Source of the DNA: ZC4RG20 sp963702105
GTDB taxonomy: Bacteria > Pseudomonadota > Gammaproteobacteria > Steroidobacterales > Rariloculaceae
Assembly (NCBI GenBank): GCA_963702105.1
Contig: OY969712.1
Span: 4,526,001 to 4,590,000 of the forward strand
Length of the DNA: 64,000 nt
Reading direction: 5' to 3'
A program made the translations under genes and the position numbers. Under the pieces are notes generated by a model. The model did not search any database. It was not told the origin of the DNA and saw nothing but the letters and a program-made list of their open reading frames with translations. Positions 17,979-28,600 of the stretch are shown here, piece after piece. Positions within the stretch are counted from its first letter, which is position 1. Every line of letters begins with the position of its first letter.

Positions 17979-20498
17979 CTAGCCGCGAGGCCGGCCCGCC
18001 GCAACGGAGTCCGGGGAGGTCACCCGGACGGACGGGCGGGTCAGCGCAACGCCGGCGAGACTCGAGAGCGTCTGCCGCACGGCAGGCCGAAGGGCGAGCC
18101 CTAACTCCGTCGCAAGCGGCTCCACCGAATCGCGCTTGAACGCGAGGCCGCCTTCGGCCGACTCCGAGACGATGCCCCAGTCCGCGAGGAACGCGACGAG
18201 ATTCTCGAAAAGGCTCGTGTGAAAAAGATCCGGCGCGTCCACCGAGTAGATCAGCGCGAGCTGCTCCGAGAGCTCGCTGCATTCGCGTACGAGCTCGCCC
18301 CGCCGCAGCGCCCCGGGACCGTGGCCGAGCAGGAGCAGCAACGAAAGGTAGTAGCGCTCGATGAACGGCTCGACGATCTGCGCCGCCAGATCGAGCTGCG
18401 TGTGGCGCGGTGAAGTCGGCGCCGGCCGCGCGATGCGCCCGTCGCGGCGCACGAGCAGGCCGAGCTCGATCATGGCCTGGGTCGCCGACCGGACGGCCGC
18501 CGGAATCTCGGCCGTCGTGAGGCGCAGATAGAGCTCGGCGCTGAGACAGGGATACAGCTGCGCCACGAAGACTTCGAGCTCGGCCGGAGTGAGCTCCGAG
18601 CGCGCACTGTAGGCCGAAGCGATCAGCGAAGGCAGCACGAACACGTGCACGACGTTGTTGCGGTAATAGCTCGCGAGAATCGCCGTGCGCTCATCCATCT
18701 CGAGGATGTCGCCGAGCGCGTGGCTGCGCCGGGCGAGCCAGCTCATGCTCTCGCAATAGGCGACAATCTCGTGCGCGCCGAGGCCGCAGAGGCCCGTGCG
18801 CTCGGCATAGGGCGCCCGCCGCGATAGCTCGAGGTACAGCTCGAGCTGCGCTTCGAGCTCGCTCTCGACGATGGCCTGCCTCGGGGTCGAGAGCACGACG
18901 AGCGCGACGAGATTCACGGGATTCAGCACGGCCGCCTCGTTGATGGCGGTCATGATGCGGCGCCCGAGCTCGCGCGTCGTATCCGAAAGCCATTCGGGGC
19001 GTCGGCGTGAATCGTCGGCCGCGGCGGCGGCCCAACCGGGCTGCCGCGCGTCGAGAAACTCCGCGAGCGCGATCGGCCGGCCGAAGTTGACCTGCACGCG
19101 CCCGAATTTCTGCTTGAGTGCGGCCAGCGAGCGGAAGAAGCCCCCGAGCGACTCCTGCTTCTTGCTGCGCCCGCGCAGCTCGCCGATGAACGTCTGGCCC
19201 TCGACGAGCTTCTCGTAGCCGAAGTAGACGGGCACGAGCACGAGCGGGCGCTCGTGATCGGCCAGGAAGCTCTGCACCGTCATCGTGAGCAGGCCGAGCT
19301 TCGGCTTCAACAGTCGGCCGGTCCGGCTGCGCGTACCCTCGACGAAATACTCGACCGGAAAGCCGCGCGCGAGAATCAGCTCGAAGTAGCTTCTGAATAC
19401 CGCGCCGTAGAGCGCGTCGCCCTTGAAGCTGCGGCGCAGGAAGAAGGCGCCGCCGCGCCTCAGCATGGGCCCGATGATGGGCAGATCGAGGTTTGCGCCC
19501 GCCGCCGTGTGCGGCGGCGCGAGCCCGTGCCGGTAGACGACGTAGGCCAGCAGCATGTAGTCGATGTGACTGCGGTGGGAGGGCACGTAGACGATCTCGG
19601 CTTCGACGGCCGTGCGGGCCACCTCGTCGATGTGCCTCACGTCGACGCCGTCGTAGAGCCGATTCCAGAGCCACGTGAACAGCCGCTCGAACAGCCGCAC
19701 CGTCGGGTAGGAGTAGTCGGCCGCGATCTCCTTGGCGTAACGCCGGGCACGCGCTCTGACGCGGGCCCCCTCCCGCCGCGAGCCCGCGCGTGCGCGCCGC
19801 GCGACCTCCGCTTCGACGGCGGGGCTCGCGAGCACGGCGTCGAGCAGCAGGCGCCGATGCGAAAGGTCCGGCCCGATGCTGACCGTGCGCTGGCGGTGGA
19901 AATAGCTGCGCAGCACCCGGCTCATGCGCCGCGCGGCCGCGTGCGGATCGATTTCGTCGCCGGCGACGGCACACAGCGAGATCGGGTCGCCGACCTTCAC
20001 GAGCACGTTGCGCCCGTGCACGGCCACGCGCAGCAGCGAGCGGATGCGGCCCGCCGGATTCCAGCTCTCGGCGAACAACAGCTCGAGCCAGGAGTGCTCG
20101 CGGGACGGCGCGCGACCCCAAAGGATCGTCACGGGCACGAACAGCACGTCGTTCTCGAGCGCTGCCTCGACGGCCAAGGCGCGGCCGAGCTCGGCGCGCT
20201 GCGGCACGGCGCGCGGCGCGAGCCAGCCCCGAATCGTGCGGACGCTCCAAAGCCCGGCGGTCTCGCCGCGTGCCGGGAAGTGCCGAGCGGGCACGCGCCA
20301 GCCGGCCGCGAGGCACATGTCCTCGAGAATCAGCCTGTCGAGCCTGCGGTCGGTCTCGAGCACGTAACAGAGCCGGCGGGCCGCAGGCTTGGGAGCGGCA
20401 CCGCGAACTTCGTAACGTACCGGCAGCAGCGCCAGCCGCCTCGAAAGCCGCCGCCAGTGCGCGCGGGCCGCTCTGAATGAGCGCGCAAAATCTCGCAT
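17979..20498 (-). CDS. plsB: Glycerol-3-phosphate 1-O-acyltransferase PlsB
   Basis: Membrane-bound enzyme that acylates glycerol-3-phosphate at position 1, the first step of phospholipid synthesis. The 839 residues (E. coli 807) include the catalytic block YVPSHRSHIDYML (HX4D), GAFFLRRSF, substrate-binding VEYFVEGTRSRTGRLL and the PVYFGYEKL segment. The N-terminal third is Arg-rich and typical of PlsB rather than PlsC or PlsX/Y. Divergent from glk with a 149-bp gap; TATAGC at 20551-20556 might be a -10 for the plus strand. Confidence 0.96.
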   Translation of the reverse strand: MRDFARSFRAARAHWRRLSRRLALLPVRYEVRGAAPKPAARRLCYVLETDRRLDRLILEDMCLAAGWRVPARHFPARGETAGLWSVRTIRGWLAPRAVPQRAELGRALAVEAALENDVLFVPVTILWGRAPSREHSWLELLFAESWNPAGRIRSLLRVAVHGRNVLVKVGDPISLCAVAGDEIDPHAAARRMSRVLRSYFHRQRTVSIGPDLSHRRLLLDAVLASPAVEAEVARRARAGSRREGARVRARARRYAKEIAADYSYPTVRLFERLFTWLWNRLYDGVDVRHIDEVARTAVEAEIVYVPSHRSHIDYMLLAYVVYRHGLAPPHTAAGANLDLPIIGPMLRRGGAFFLRRSFKGDALYGAVFRSYFELILARGFPVEYFVEGTRSRTGRLLKPKLGLLTMTVQSFLADHERPLVLVPVYFGYEKLVEGQTFIGELRGRSKKQESLGGFFRSLAALKQKFGRVQVNFGRPIALAEFLDARQPGWAAAAADDSRRRPEWLSDTTRELGRRIMTAINEAAVLNPVNLVALVVLSTPRQAIVESELEAQLELYLELSRRAPYAERTGLCGLGAHEIVAYCESMSWLARRSHALGDILEMDERTAILASYYRNNVVHVFVLPSLIASAYSARSELTPAELEVFVAQLYPCLSAELYLRLTTAEIPAAVRSATQAMIELGLLVRRDGRIARPAPTSPRHTQLDLAAQIVEPFIERYYLSLLLLLGHGPGALRRGELVRECSELSEQLALIYSVDAPDLFHTSLFENLVAFLADWGIVSESAEGGLAFKRDSVEPLATELGLALRPAVRQTLSSLAGVALTRPSVRVTSPDSVAAGRPRG

Positions 20499-20647
20499 CT
20501 GGATGGAAGGGGTCTCGTTCGACTTCTATTTCGGTCCCGGCGTTACGATTATAGCGGCTTCGCCGAGGCACCACGGAACCGCGGGTGGTTTGCCGCCGCG
20601 CCGCCGACGGCTACTATCGTCCCATCAGCTGCTTTGCGTCCCTCCCC

Positions 20648-21619
20648 ATGGATCTCATTGCGGACATCGGCGCGACGAACACACGCTGCGCGCTCATCGA
20701 CGACGGCGGGCGCATCGGGGCGCCCGAAGTGTTCCACAACGACGACTTCGCGAGCCTCGAAGCCGTGCTGCACGCGTTCCTGGCGCACCGCCCGGCGGCC
20801 GAGCCGCCAACGCGGGCCGCGCTCGCCATCGCGGCCCCGATCCTCGGCGACGCGGTGCAGTTCACGAACCGCGACTGGCACTTCAGCCAGACTCGGGTCG
20901 CGCGCGAGTTCGGCCTGGCCTCGCTGTTCGTCATCAACGATTTCGCCGCCGTGGCCTGGGCGCTGCCCGCACTCGGCCCGGACCAGACGCACCGCATCGG
21001 CGGGGGCGAAGCCGAGCCGCGCACGCCGGTCGCCGTGCTCGGGCCCGGATCGGGGCTCGGCGTCTCGAGCATCGTGCCGGCCGGCGAAGGGTGGGCCGTG
21101 GCCCATGGCGAAGGCGGCCACGTGACGCTGGCGGCGACGACACCGCGGGAGGCCGCAATCATCGACCTCGTGCGCGCCCGCTTCGGGCACTGCTCGGCCG
21201 AAAGGCTGCTTTCGGGGCCGGGCCTCGTGAACCTCTACGAGGCCCTGGCACAGCTCGAAGGCCGCCAGACGACCGAGCGCGAGCCGGCCGCCGTCACTGC
21301 GCTGGCCGCCCAAGGGGACGCGCTGGCCGGCGAGGCCATGGGTCTATTCTTCTCGCTGCTGGGCAACGTCGCGGGCAACCTCGCGCTGACGGTCGGCGCA
21401 CGCGGCGGCGTATACATCGCAGGCGGCATCGTGCCGCGGGTGCTCGATCGCCTCGAGCGCTCAGGCTTCCGGGACGCGTTCGAGGCCAAGGGCCGCTATC
21501 GCTGGTATATGGAGCGCATCCCGACCTTCGTCATCACGGAGCCGCTGCCGGCGTTCGTCGGGCTGCGGGCGCTGCTCGGGTACGGGAGTCGCGCGGACGC
21601 TCTTCGGCGCCGGGACTAA
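20648..21619 (+). CDS. glk: Glucokinase
   Basis: Phosphorylates glucose at C6 using ATP. ATG at 20648 gives 323 residues, beginning MDLIADIGATNTRCALID with the phosphate-1 motif. It continues with FTNRDWHFS, the catalytic LFVINDFAAVAWALP, GPGSGLGVS (adenosine/phosphate loop), EGGHVTLA and GGIVPR, matching the ROK-independent bacterial Glk family and its length of about 320. The upstream in-frame stretch has no similarity and lies in the plsB divergent region. No adjacent Entner-Doudoroff genes were seen. Confidence 0.95.
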   Translation: MDLIADIGATNTRCALIDDGGRIGAPEVFHNDDFASLEAVLHAFLAHRPAAEPPTRAALAIAAPILGDAVQFTNRDWHFSQTRVAREFGLASLFVINDFAAVAWALPALGPDQTHRIGGGEAEPRTPVAVLGPGSGLGVSSIVPAGEGWAVAHGEGGHVTLAATTPREAAIIDLVRARFGHCSAERLLSGPGLVNLYEALAQLEGRQTTEREPAAVTALAAQGDALAGEAMGLFFSLLGNVAGNLALTVGARGGVYIAGGIVPRVLDRLERSGFRDAFEAKGRYRWYMERIPTFVITEPLPAFVGLRALLGYGSRADALRRRD

Positions 21620-21653
21620 GGCGCCGGGACTGGGCCGGACTGGGCCGGGACTA
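21606..21653. repeat. Degenerate tandem repeat at the glk 3' end
   Basis: GGCGCCGGGACT occurs at 21606-21617 and 21620-21631, followed by the shorter variants GGGCCGGACT (21632-21641) and GGGCCGGGACT (21642-21652). It spans the glk stop codon and reaches the stop of the opposing lipoprotein gene. Confidence 0.7.
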
Positions 21654-21959
21654 ATGGGAGTCGTCGCCCCCGCCCGTCTGCTTCTCGATCTCCTGCTTGA
21701 GCCGCTCGGCCTGCTCATCGACGGTCTTCTGCACGTCCTTCGCACGCTGGACGTCGTTTTCGAGCGGCGCGAAAACGTTGCTCTTGTCGCCCTCGGCGGC
21801 CGCGCCGCCGCCGTTCGACTCCGGCGCCGCGGCCTGCGGCTGGGCCGGCTCACCCGGGGGCGCCTGCCTGGTGCCGCAGCCCGCGAGCAGCGCCGTCCCG
21901 AGCGCGAGCGCGCCGAGGGCCGCCGGAACCCGCGTTACGACCTCGCGGCGGGCCTTCAT
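21651..21959 (-). CDS. Small lipoprotein, unknown function
   Basis: A 102-residue protein starting at ATG 21959, overlapping the stop of the upstream transporter gene by ATGA. Its signal peptide ends in a lipobox, TALLAGC, so it should be lipid-anchored. A Pro/Ala/Gly linker follows, then an amphipathic, probably coiled-coil segment (NDVQRAKDVQKTVDEQAERL). I do not recognise a family. Tight coupling suggests it works with, or beside, the transporter. Confidence 0.8.
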   Translation of the reverse strand: MKARREVVTRVPAALGALALGTALLAGCGTRQAPPGEPAQPQAAAPESNGGGAAAEGDKSNVFAPLENDVQRAKDVQKTVDEQAERLKQEIEKQTGGGDDSH

Positions 21960-23419
21960 GGCCGCGTCGCTCCGGCCGAGGCGGCCGGCTCGCCGACGCG
22001 CGGGGCCGGCCGGGCCGCCCCCGCCGCCGGGCCTGCGCCGCCGGGCTCGGCCGCAGCGGCGCCCTCGAGGGCAGGCTGCTCGCGGTCGCGGCGCTGTTGC
22101 TCGCGGCCGAGCGCGAGGCACAGCACGGTCCAGATGCCGGCCACGGGCACGGCCGCCGCGGCGACGCCGATGAGCGGCAGCCCGAGCGCGCGCAGGCCGG
22201 CGTCCAGGCCGGCGCCGGCCACGTCGCCGCCGCGATAAACGAACACGTCGATCATAGGCTTCGCCTTGTATTTCTCGCTGGGTGGAACCACGCTGAACAG
22301 GGTCTCGCGCGCCGGCCGCGAGACCGCGTAACGCGTCGCGCGCGAGATCGCCTGGAAGATGGCCATGACGCCGAACAGCGGCCAGACGGCCAGCACGCCG
22401 AAGCCGACCATCGTCACGAGCGGCAGCACCGCGAGGGTCCAGCCGACGCCGAGGCGCCGGATCAGGTGCGTCGTGACGAAGGTCTGCGTTATCAGCGTTG
22501 CGATCTGCGCGAGCATGTCGAACTGCGCAAACCCGCCGACACGCTGGCTGAAGGTATCCGTGTTGTCGAGGACGATGTTCGCGCCCGTGAAGTAGACGAA
22601 CGTGTTGGTGATGGCCATGAAGCCGATGTAGGCCCCGATGCCGAGCAGATACGGCGAGCGCACGAGCTCGACGGCGCCGTCCCAGAAGTTGCCGCCGATG
22701 CGGCCGCCGCCCGTCGGGCCGTCGCCGGTGTCCGTCGGTGCCGCCGTGAGCTTCGAAGCCTCCGACGCGACGGCCATGCCGTCGAGCTTCAGCATGAGCA
22801 GGATCGCGCCGCCGAAGAAGGCCGCGCCCGTGAGCATGAGGCCGGCCGGCAGATAGACCGAGTTGGTCATATGGCTCGCGACGCCAGTGGCCCAGGTGCT
22901 GAAGATCGCACCCAGCGTGCCGCCGATACCGATGAACGCGAACATGCGCTTGCCCTGGTCCACGTTGAAGCAGTCCACCATGAAGGCCCAGAACAGGCTG
23001 TTCACGAACAGATTGATGACGGTGAGCCAGACGTAGAAGGTGTACCCGACGCTGCGCGAGAGCGCGGTCTCGGCCTTCGTGCCGATGAGCCCGCCGCCGG
23101 CGAGCGCGTCGGCGATGAGCAGACCCGCGAAGAGCGCGAGGCAGGCGATGACGAACAGATAGCCGATCGGGATGAAGCGCCGGCGGTCGAGGCGGCTCAC
23201 GACGCCGCCGAACAGCAGAACGACCACGAGCGAGGCGACCGAGGTGGCGACGAACATCCAGTGCAGCTCGTCCATGCCGCGCGAGACGCCCATGGCATCC
23301 CGGACGGGCCGCAGGAAGAAGTAGCCGCACAGCACGCAGAAGTAGAACAGCGCGGCGAGCAGCGCGAGCGGCAGCTCGCCGCGTTTGAAATTGAGCAGGC
23401 GGGCAGTCCAATCGGTCAC
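21956..23419 (-). CDS. NTP/NDP-exchange-transporter-like MFS membrane protein
   Basis: About 12 transmembrane helices in 487 residues. The opening FKRGELPLALLAALFYFCVLCGYFFLRPVRDAMG and the later VNSLFWAFMVDCFNVDQGKRMFAFIGIGGTLGAIF resemble the TlcC/ATP:ADP antiporter family of MFS-like proteins. Free-living bacteria carry distant members whose substrates are unknown, so nucleotide exchange is not claimed. I chose GTG 23419, which has GAGGGGAG upstream, over ATG 23449, which would put that site inside the gene. TATACT at 23468-23463 may be the -10. The C-terminal tail is Ala/Pro/Gly-rich. Confidence 0.75.
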   Translation of the reverse strand: MTDWTARLLNFKRGELPLALLAALFYFCVLCGYFFLRPVRDAMGVSRGMDELHWMFVATSVASLVVVLLFGGVVSRLDRRRFIPIGYLFVIACLALFAGLLIADALAGGGLIGTKAETALSRSVGYTFYVWLTVINLFVNSLFWAFMVDCFNVDQGKRMFAFIGIGGTLGAIFSTWATGVASHMTNSVYLPAGLMLTGAAFFGGAILLMLKLDGMAVASEASKLTAAPTDTGDGPTGGGRIGGNFWDGAVELVRSPYLLGIGAYIGFMAITNTFVYFTGANIVLDNTDTFSQRVGGFAQFDMLAQIATLITQTFVTTHLIRRLGVGWTLAVLPLVTMVGFGVLAVWPLFGVMAIFQAISRATRYAVSRPARETLFSVVPPSEKYKAKPMIDVFVYRGGDVAGAGLDAGLRALGLPLIGVAAAAVPVAGIWTVLCLALGREQQRRDREQPALEGAAAAEPGGAGPAAGAARPAPRVGEPAASAGATRP

Positions 23420-23604
23420 GGCTAGAAGCTCCCCTCGCTGCGCGAGCATTGCGGCACGCGCCAGTATAGCCGCGCGGCCGGCGCCGGAAATAGGCCCCGA
23501 GGCCGCCCGCGCGGGTTGTGCGGCCGGCGCGCGCAACCTGTAGGATAAGAGACGGCGAAGAGCCATGCCTCGACCTTTAGCGAAATCGAGAAGGGGGGTA
23601 TTTC

Positions 23605-25665
23605 ATGGCGCAGACGCGCGGGGCGCACGAGACTCGGGACATTCGGGACATCGCGTTCGTCGGTCATGCCGGGGCCGGCAAGACCACCCTCATAGAGGCC
23701 CTGCTGCAGCGCGCGGGCGCCATCAAGACCCAAGGCAGCATCGCGAAGGGCAACACGGTCTGCGACTTCGGCGACCAGGAAAAGCGGCTCGGCCACTCGC
23801 TCGACGTGAGCTGCTGCGGCTTCGAGCACGACGGCAAGCTCGTGAACCTTCTCGACACGCCGGGGTACCCCGACTTTCTCGGACGCGCGCTGGCCGTGCT
23901 GCCCGCCGTGGACACGGTCACCGTGGTCGTCAACGCGCAGAGCGGGGTCGAGCTCGTGACGCAGCGCGCCATGGACTTCGCGGCCCGACGCAAGCTCTGC
24001 CGGCTCATCATCGTGAACAAGATCGACGCCGAGGGCGTCGACCTCGCCGACGTGTTGGCCCAGATCCGCGTGAGCTTCGGCGCCGAGTGCCTGCCCATCA
24101 ACCTGCCCGCGCGCGGCGGCCAGGCCGTCGCCGACTGCTTCTTCGAGCTCGCGGACGCCGAGCCCGACTTCTCGAGCTGCGCGGCGGCGCATACCGAGAT
24201 CAAGGACCGCATCATCGAGATCGACGACGCGCTCATGGAGCTCTACCTCGAGCAGGGCGAGGAGATTTCACTCGAGCAGCTGCACGATCCGTTCGAGCGC
24301 GCGCTGCGGCGCGGCCACCTCGTGCCCGTCTGCTTCGTCTCGGCCGAGACGGGCGCGGGGCTGCGGCAGCTGCTTCGAGTCTTCACGCAGCTCATGCCGA
24401 GCCCGCTCGAGGGCAATCCGCCCGAGTTCGTGACGGGCGGCGCCGAGCCGAAGCGCGTCAAGGTCGACCCCGGTGACGCCTCGGCGCACTTCATCGGCCA
24501 CGTCTTCAAGGTCACCGTGGACCCTTACGTGGGCCGCCTCGCGACGTTCCGCGTGCACCAGGGCCAGGTGCATTCGGGCGAGCAGGTGTACATCGGCGAG
24601 AAGCGTAAGGCCGTCAAGCTCTCGCACCTGTACCGCGTGCAGGGCAAGAACCTCGAAGAGGTCCCGCGCGTGGTCGCGGGCGAGTTCTGCGCCGTCGCGA
24701 AGATCGAGGGGCTCGCCTTCGACGACGTGCTGCATTCGAGCCACGACGAGGACGAGCTCCGGCTGCGCTCGGTCGAGCTGCCGCCGCCCATGTACGGGCT
24801 TGCGCTCGAGCTCGAGCAGCACGGCCAGGAGAAGAAGCTTTCGGACGCGCTGCACAAGCTCGCAACCGAGGATCCGAGCCTGCGCATCGAGCACAACGCG
24901 CAAGCCAACGAAACGGTGCTGCGCGGCATGGGCGAGCTGCACCTGCGGCTCGTGCTCGAGCGCATCCGCGACGAGTTCGGGCTCTCGTTCAACACGCATC
25001 CGCCGAAAATCGCGTACCGCGAGACGATCATGCACGCGGCCGAAGGCCATCATCGGCACAAGAAGCAGACCGGCGGCGCCGGCCAGTTCGGCGAGGTCTT
25101 CCTGCGCGTCGAGCCGCTGCCGCGCGGCGCGGGCTTCGAATTCGTGAACAAGGTCGTCGGGGGCGCGATTCCGGGGCAGTTCATCCCGGCCGTCGAAAAG
25201 GGCGTGCGGCAGGTGCTCGGCGACGGCGCCATCGCGGGCTATCCGCTGCAGGACGTGCGCGTCATCGTTCACGACGGCAAACACCATGCCGTCGATTCGA
25301 AGGAAGTCGCGTTCATCACGGCCGGCAAGCGCGCGTTCATCGACGCGGTCTCGCACGCCGACCCCATCGTGCTCGAGCCCATCGCCAAGGTCGAGATTAC
25401 GACCCCGAGCCAGCACGTCGGCGAGATCACGGGGCACCTCGCGGGCATCCGCGGCCGCATCGCAGGAAGCGACGTGCTGCCCCGCGGCCGCGCCCGCATC
25501 CGCGCGCAGGTGCCGCTGGCCGAGCTCGGCGAGTACCAGACGACGCTGAAGTCGCTGACGGGCGGGGAAGGCTCTTTCACGCTGGAGTTCGACCACTACG
25601 CGACGGCGCCCGCGCCCGTGCAGAAGGCGCTCGAGAGCGAGTTCCGGCCCGCGGCCGAGGACTGA
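23605..25665 (+). CDS. Elongation factor G-like GTPase
   Basis: A 686-residue paralogue of translocase EF-G with all five domains: G1 GHAGAGKTTL, G3 DTPGYPDF, G4 NKID, domain II, and domains III-V (HHRHKKQTGGAGQFGEVFLRV, PLQDVRVIVHDGKHHAVDSKE). Two features separate it from housekeeping EF-G: the P-loop context (GHAGAGKTT rather than AHIDAGKTT) and Tyr instead of the catalytic His in the DTPGH motif. Such EF-G-like proteins have no settled role. AAGGGGGG lies eight bases before ATG 23605. Ten bases separate it from the oxoprolinase gene. Confidence 0.9.
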   Translation: MAQTRGAHETRDIRDIAFVGHAGAGKTTLIEALLQRAGAIKTQGSIAKGNTVCDFGDQEKRLGHSLDVSCCGFEHDGKLVNLLDTPGYPDFLGRALAVLPAVDTVTVVVNAQSGVELVTQRAMDFAARRKLCRLIIVNKIDAEGVDLADVLAQIRVSFGAECLPINLPARGGQAVADCFFELADAEPDFSSCAAAHTEIKDRIIEIDDALMELYLEQGEEISLEQLHDPFERALRRGHLVPVCFVSAETGAGLRQLLRVFTQLMPSPLEGNPPEFVTGGAEPKRVKVDPGDASAHFIGHVFKVTVDPYVGRLATFRVHQGQVHSGEQVYIGEKRKAVKLSHLYRVQGKNLEEVPRVVAGEFCAVAKIEGLAFDDVLHSSHDEDELRLRSVELPPPMYGLALELEQHGQEKKLSDALHKLATEDPSLRIEHNAQANETVLRGMGELHLRLVLERIRDEFGLSFNTHPPKIAYRETIMHAAEGHHRHKKQTGGAGQFGEVFLRVEPLPRGAGFEFVNKVVGGAIPGQFIPAVEKGVRQVLGDGAIAGYPLQDVRVIVHDGKHHAVDSKEVAFITAGKRAFIDAVSHADPIVLEPIAKVEITTPSQHVGEITGHLAGIRGRIAGSDVLPRGRARIRAQVPLAELGEYQTTLKSLTGGEGSFTLEFDHYATAPAPVQKALESEFRPAAED

Positions 25666-25675
25666 AAGCAGCGCG

Positions 25676-28600
25676 GTGGAACGTGAGCCGTCGCCGGCGC
25701 CGGGCTGGCATTTCTGGATCGACCGCGGCGGCACGTTCACCGATATCGTGGCGCGCAGCCCGGGCGGCGCGCTCGCGACCCTGAAGCTCCTTTCGGCGGA
25801 CCCGGAGCGCTACGAAGACGCCTCGGTCGAAGGCATCCGCCGCCTGCTCGCAGCCGCGCCGCCCCAAGAGCGCCGCATCGAGGCCGTCCGCATGGGCACG
25901 ACGGTCGCGACGAACGCGCTGCTCGAGCGCCGCGGAGAACCGACGGTGCTCGTCGTGACCGGCGGCTTCCGCGACGCGCTGCGCATCGGCACCCAGCAGC
26001 GCCCGGATCTTTTCGCGCTCGACATCCGGCTGCCGGAGATGCTGTACACCGAGGTGCTCGAGGCCGTCGAGCGCGTCGGTGCCGAAGGCGAGGTCGTGAC
26101 GGCTCTCGACGCCGAGCGCCTCGAGGCGGACCTGAAGCGCGTGCTCGAGCGCGGCATCGCGAGCGTCGCCATCGTATTCATGCACGGATACCGCTATCCC
26201 GAGCACGAGCGGCGGGCCGGCGAGATCGCGCGCCGCCTCGGCTTTCGCCAGGTCTCGCTCTCGCACGAGACGAGCCCGCTCATCAAGCTCGTCCCGCGCG
26301 GCGACACGACGCTGGCGGACGCCTATTTGACCCCGGTACTTGCGCGGCACGTCGCCTCCCTCGAACGCGCGCTCGCGGCCGAGCTCGAGGGCCGGCCCCT
26401 GCTGTTCATGCAGAGCCACGGCGGCCTCGCGCGAGCGCCCTTCTTTCGCGGCAAGGACAGCGTGCTCTCGGGGCCCGCGGGCGGCGTCGTAGGAATGGCC
26501 GCGACGGCGCGCGCGGCCGGTTTCCCGCGCGTGCTCGGCTTCGACATGGGCGGGACGTCGACCAACGTCTCGCTTTATGCCGGCGAGTTCGAGCGCACGG
26601 GCGCAGAGACGATCGCCGGCGTTCGCATCGCCGCACCGATGCTGAGTATCCACACTGTCGCCGCGGGCGGCGGTTCGACCGTCCAGTTCGCCTCCGGGCG
26701 GCTGCAGGTCGGGCCCGGCTCCGCCGGCGCCCGGCCCGGGCCGGCCTGCTATCGGCACGGCGGCCCACTGACCGTGACCGACGCGAACGTGCTGCTCGGC
26801 CGCATCCAGCCGGACTTCTTTCCGCAGGCCTTCGGGCCGGACGGCCGCGGACCGATCGACGCCGGCGTCGTTCGCGAGGGCTTCGAGGCGCTCGCGCGCC
26901 GCGTCGAGGCCGAGACCGGCGTCGCGCAGGATGCCGAGCGCGTCGCTTCCGGGTGCCTCAGGATCGCCGTCGAGCGCATGGCCAACGCGATCAAGAAAAT
27001 CTCCGTCGAGCGCGGCCACGACCCGGCCGACTTCGCGCTTGCGAGCTTCGGCGGTGCCGGGGGCCAGCACGCGTGCCAGGTCGCCGACGCGCTCGGCGTC
27101 GAGACCGTGCTCGTGCATCCGCTCGCGGGCGTGCTCTCGGCCTTCGGGGTCGGTCTCGCCGATCTGAGCACGATCCGCCAGCAGGCCGTCGAGGGCCGGC
27201 TCGAGGATTGCGAGGCCGAGTTGGCCGCCGTCGCGGACCGGCTCGCGGAGGAGGCCGCGGGCGAGCTGCGCGCGCAGGGCGTCGCGGCCGCGATGATCGA
27301 AGTGCGCGCGAGACTCGGGCTCCGCGCCGAAGGCTCCGACACGGTCCTGCGCGTCGATTTCGAGGACGTACCCCGTGCCCGCGCCGACTTCGGCGAGGCG
27401 CACCGGCGGCATTTCGGCTTCCTGCTGCCCGAGACGCCCGTCGTCGCCGCATGGGTCGAGATCGAGGCGGTCGGCAAGACGGCGAGCCCCGAGGAGGCGC
27501 GCGTACCGCCCCAGGCCGGCGAGCCGCAGGCGCGAGCCCGGCGCCGCATCTGGTTCGACGGCGCGGCCGTCGAGGCGCCCGTCTTCGAGCGCGCCGCGCT
27601 CGGCGCGGGCGCCGCCGTGCGAGGTCCGGCACTCGTCGTCGAGGCCAACGCGACGACGGTCGTCGAGCGCCATTGGCTTGCGGTCCTCGACGACTTCGGC
27701 CGGCTGATCCTGTCGCGCAGCGTGCCGCGCGCGCGCACCGAGCGCGTCGGCACGGCCGCGGACCCGGTCATGCTCGAGGTCTTCAACAATCTCTTCATGC
27801 ACGTCGCCGAGCGCATGGGCGTCGTGCTCGAGAACACGGCGCATTCCGTCAACATCAAGGAGCGGCTCGACTTCTCCTGCGCGGTCTTCGGTCCCGACGG
27901 CGCGCTCATCGCGAACGCGCCGCACATGCCCGTGCACCTCGGCTCGATGGGGGACAGCGTCCGCAGCGTGCTCGCGAAGTTTTCGGACTCGATGCGGCGG
28001 GGCGACGCGTTCATGCTCAACGCGCCCTACGACGGCGGCACACACCTGCCCGACATCACCGTCGTGACGCCCGTGTTCTCAGCCGACGGCGCGCGGCTCG
28101 ACTTCGTCGTAGCGAGCCGGGCTCATCACGCGGACATCGGCGGCACGACGCCGGGCTCGATGCCGCCCGCGAGCCGCCGCATCGACGAGGAGGGCGTGCT
28201 CGTCGAATGCCGGAAGCTCGTCGCGGCGGGCTTGCTGCTCGGCGAGGAGACGCGCGCGCTGCTCGCCGCGGGGCCCTATCCGGCGCGCAATCCCGAGCAG
28301 AACCTCGCGGATCTCGCGGCCCAGGTCGCGGCGAACGCGAAGGGGGCCGCGGAGCTCGGCGCGCTGGTCGCGCGTTACGGCCGCGACGCCGTGCATGCCT
28401 ACATGCGCCACGTGCAGGCCAATGCCGAGGAGTGCGTGCGCGAGGCGCTCGCGGCGCTCGGCGGCGGCGAGTGGCGCACGAGCTTCGACGGCGGCGAGAC
28501 CGTCGCCGTGGCGGTGCGCGTCGACGCGGCGCGGCGCGAGGCCGTCGTCGACTTTGCGGGCACGTCGGGCATGAGCCCGACGAATTTCAACGCCCCTGCT

